Below, one piece after another: positions 62,574 through 64,000 of a stretch of DNA of 64,000 nucleotides (positions within the stretch are counted from its first letter, which is position 1; every line of letters starts with the position of its first letter). The notes under the pieces were generated by a model, which was given only the letters and a program-made list of their open reading frames with translations, was not told where the DNA came from and ran no database searches. The stretch is from Spirosoma aureum (lineage in GTDB: Bacteria; Bacteroidota; Bacteroidia; Cytophagales; Spirosomataceae), in assembly GCF_011604685.1 (NCBI RefSeq), contig NZ_CP050063.1, forward strand, positions 2,502,501 through 2,566,500, in the 5' to 3' direction. The translations under genes and the position numbers were made by a program.

Positions 62574-63017
62574 TCAATAGCGAAGCAGATAAGGCAAGTT
62601 GCCTGCAATCCGGAATTCATCCAGTACATCAACAAAATTGCCAACTGTTGATTCTGGGCAGGGTCGTACAACAATCGCCAGTTCACCGGGCGTTAGCGCT
62701 TCTTTTCTATGGCGAAACAAGGCTTCGCGTAGCTTGGTCGAGTGCCGATGAGCGGTAACAAAGTTTGCCCGACAAACAGACCCGCCTGGAAAATGGCAGA
62801 ACTGAATTGTATCCCGATCAACCAGTATAATTTCCAGCACCCATTTCGACCGTTCAGGGATAATCCCTTTCCTGCAGCCCGGCACGTCCCAGCCACTAAC
62901 TACAGTCGGTTGTTGAACTGCCTTTACCCACACAAAAAAGACGATCAGCAACAGGGCAATACTGACAAAGGGTGTCATGTCAATACGGGGTAACGAACGA
63001 TTTCGGCGATTGCGCAT
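62574..63017 (-). CDS. ExbD/TolR-like protein with Ser in place of the key Asp
   Basis: A 147-residue protein. Residues 11-16 RIDMTP and a single helix (about 17-36, FVSIALLLIVFFVWVKAV) match the ExbD/TolR start. In E. coli ExbD the motif TPFID carries Asp25, essential for proton use; here the aligned residue is Ser19 (TPFVS). The periplasmic domain ends VGNFVDVLDEFRIAGNLPYLLRY, typical of ExbD-like proteins. It lies 21 bp after the companion gene at 63039-63602 and no ExbB gene is present, so it may have another role such as a structural or regulatory TolR-like protein. Confidence 0.78.
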   Translation of the reverse strand: MRNRRNRSLPRIDMTPFVSIALLLIVFFVWVKAVQQPTVVSGWDVPGCRKGIIPERSKWVLEIILVDRDTIQFCHFPGGSVCRANFVTAHRHSTKLREALFRHRKEALTPGELAIVVRPCPESTVGNFVDVLDEFRIAGNLPYLLRY

Positions 63018-63038
63018 AAAAGTAGCTTTTTCGATTGG

Positions 63039-63602
63039 TCAACTGTTTGGCTGTGAACTGAAATAAGCTGGTTTTTTTAGATACACGGGCTCTCTGAAAA
63101 ACGAGGATGGATACCGGATAAACAGCCGTTCATAATGCTGGATCATTAGCTGATCATCGCTGGTGAGGTCGGATAGGAGCAGATAGGGTAGATTGCCGAC
63201 AAGTTTTAGTGCTTTCAGCGTGTTGGCCACATTTCCGAAAGTGGCAAAGGAAGTCGGCTTAATTACGACTGCTACATCGCCATTCGCTGAATTTTTCACG
63301 GTTTCCAGCAATTTATTCAGGCCTTCTGGTCCGTAACCAGTTTGCTGTAATTCCGACTTATCGTTCCCGTGCCAATACTGCATAAAACCAATTCGGTCTT
63401 TATCCAGTAAGAATAGCGTTACTACTTTCTGGGGATAAACCGGCGATTCATAATTATGACAACCCGATGGCACTGTAACACCCATGATAACCGGGCGCTG
63501 AATGGCTTTCTGAAACACGAAGAACACGATCAGTAACAAGGCAATACTGACAAACGGTGTGAAGTCGATTCGGACCGGGATATAGGATCGGCGGGTTATC
63601 AT
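63039..63602 (-). CDS. ExbD/TolR-like protein, paralogue of the next gene
   Basis: A 187-residue protein with the same start (RIDFTPFVSIALLLIVFF) and the same Ser19 in place of the essential Asp. The periplasmic part includes SANGDVAVVIKPTSFATFGNVANTLKALKLVGNLPYLLL near 105-145. A C-terminal extension of about 40 residues (DDQLMIQHYERLFIRYPSSFF...) is not seen in its neighbour. The two genes form an operon and probably a heteromeric unit. A 99-bp divergent region separates it from the gene at 63702. Confidence 0.78.
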   Translation of the reverse strand: MITRRSYIPVRIDFTPFVSIALLLIVFFVFQKAIQRPVIMGVTVPSGCHNYESPVYPQKVVTLFLLDKDRIGFMQYWHGNDKSELQQTGYGPEGLNKLLETVKNSANGDVAVVIKPTSFATFGNVANTLKALKLVGNLPYLLLSDLTSDDQLMIQHYERLFIRYPSSFFREPVYLKKPAYFSSQPNS

Positions 63603-63701
63603 AGCGATCAGGTTTTTTAGCCGATTGATGTCTTATTGGCTGTATTTCCATAAACCCACTCTGGTTTTCGTACCTTTACTGTTATTATCCTATTGGTAGA
63701 T

Positions 63702-64000
63702 ATGGATATGAGCACGTACGAACGTAATGCGAACCGACTAACCGTTTTTCTATTACTTGTGGAGATTGGTTTGGCCGTCGCCGGAACAATAAAACTATCA
63801 GGACCCATCCCAATTCACTTTAAAGGGAACGGCGAACCCAATCGCTGGGGTAATCCGTCAACGTTACTGGTGATCGCCTTTGTCGGTTGTTGTTTAGTCG
63901 GCTTATTGTGGATTATTCGCCATTCGTCCACCGAACTGATGAATATTTCTGGTTCGCCTACGTCAGAGAACAGGGCCAATCAACAACAGAATACCAACCA
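63702..64000 (+). CDS. DUF1648-type membrane protein, 5' part
   Basis: A reading frame starts with ATG at 63702 (or 63708) and is open to the window end (99 residues visible). It shows a helix LLLVEIGLAVAGTI, then IPIHFKGNGEPNRWGNPSTLLVIAFVGCCLVGLLWIIRHS. The IP-x-HF-x-x-x-G-x-P-x-x-WG pattern is the DUF1648 signature seen at the start of SdpI-like membrane proteins. It is divergent from the ExbD-like operon. The Gln/Asn-rich tail suggests the protein may end soon after the window. Confidence 0.65.
   Translation, partial: MDMSTYERNANRLTVFLLLVEIGLAVAGTIKLSGPIPIHFKGNGEPNRWGNPSTLLVIAFVGCCLVGLLWIIRHSSTELMNISGSPTSENRANQQQNTN

Noticed and set aside
63617..63808. 63-residue minus-strand reading frame
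   Set aside because: It is the shadow of the DUF1648-type gene on the plus strand, which has recognisable conserved residues.

Overview
The window looks like chromosome from a Bacteroidota member, most plausibly a Spirosoma-like member of the Cytophagales. The evidence is a SusC/SusD outer-membrane pair, GC near 50 percent, few Shine-Dalgarno sites, and a large array of FtsX/MacB-type permeases, a pattern I associate with Spirosoma and relatives. No rRNA, tRNA, CRISPR array or insertion sequence was recognised.

Positions 1-52452 hold 18 paralogous ABC transporter permeases, all on the plus strand (17 complete, and the 3' end of one at the left edge; called P1-P18 here). Each complete copy is a fused double unit with two periplasmic MacB-type ectodomains, about eight membrane segments, and an almost invariant C-terminal membrane module ending in NP-(V/A)-x-S-L-(R/K)-x-E. 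P2-P6 also carry an N-terminal cytoplasmic prefix domain, and a PadR regulator lies just before P3. No ABC ATPase, membrane-fusion protein or TolC is encoded here, so the array is either a set of orphan permeases or shares an ATPase encoded elsewhere. Small genes are interspersed: a PadR regulator, an AraC-type membrane regulator, a C10 protease, a NamZ-like muramidase, two related secreted proteins, a PD40 propeller protein, a head-GIN adhesin-like protein and a Uma2-like gene on the opposite strand.

The most striking signal is regulatory. Five places (before the PadR gene, before the 209-aa secreted protein, before P16, before P17 and before the DUF4097-like gene at 60748) carry the same layout. 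It is a tandem pair of TGTCC-N6-GGACA dyads 21 or 23 bp apart, then about 61-63 bp downstream (about 74 in one case) a TGG(C/T)A-N6-TTG element matching a sigma-54 -24/-12 promoter. This suggests one sigma-54 regulon, driven by an unidentified NtrC-type enhancer-binding protein, that controls the permease bank and associated envelope proteins. Rho-independent terminators at 3742, 18792, 53575 and 61851 help delimit the units. One unit may run about 25 kb, from 18877 to 44185.

The right part (52479-64000) holds a PA14-OmpA protein, a convergent SusD/SusC pair, an S41 protease, a TSGGS-repeat beta-helix protein, a small four-helix membrane protein, an antitoxin-like small protein, two ExbD-like proteins in which the essential membrane aspartate is replaced by serine, and the start of a DUF1648-type membrane protein running off the right edge.
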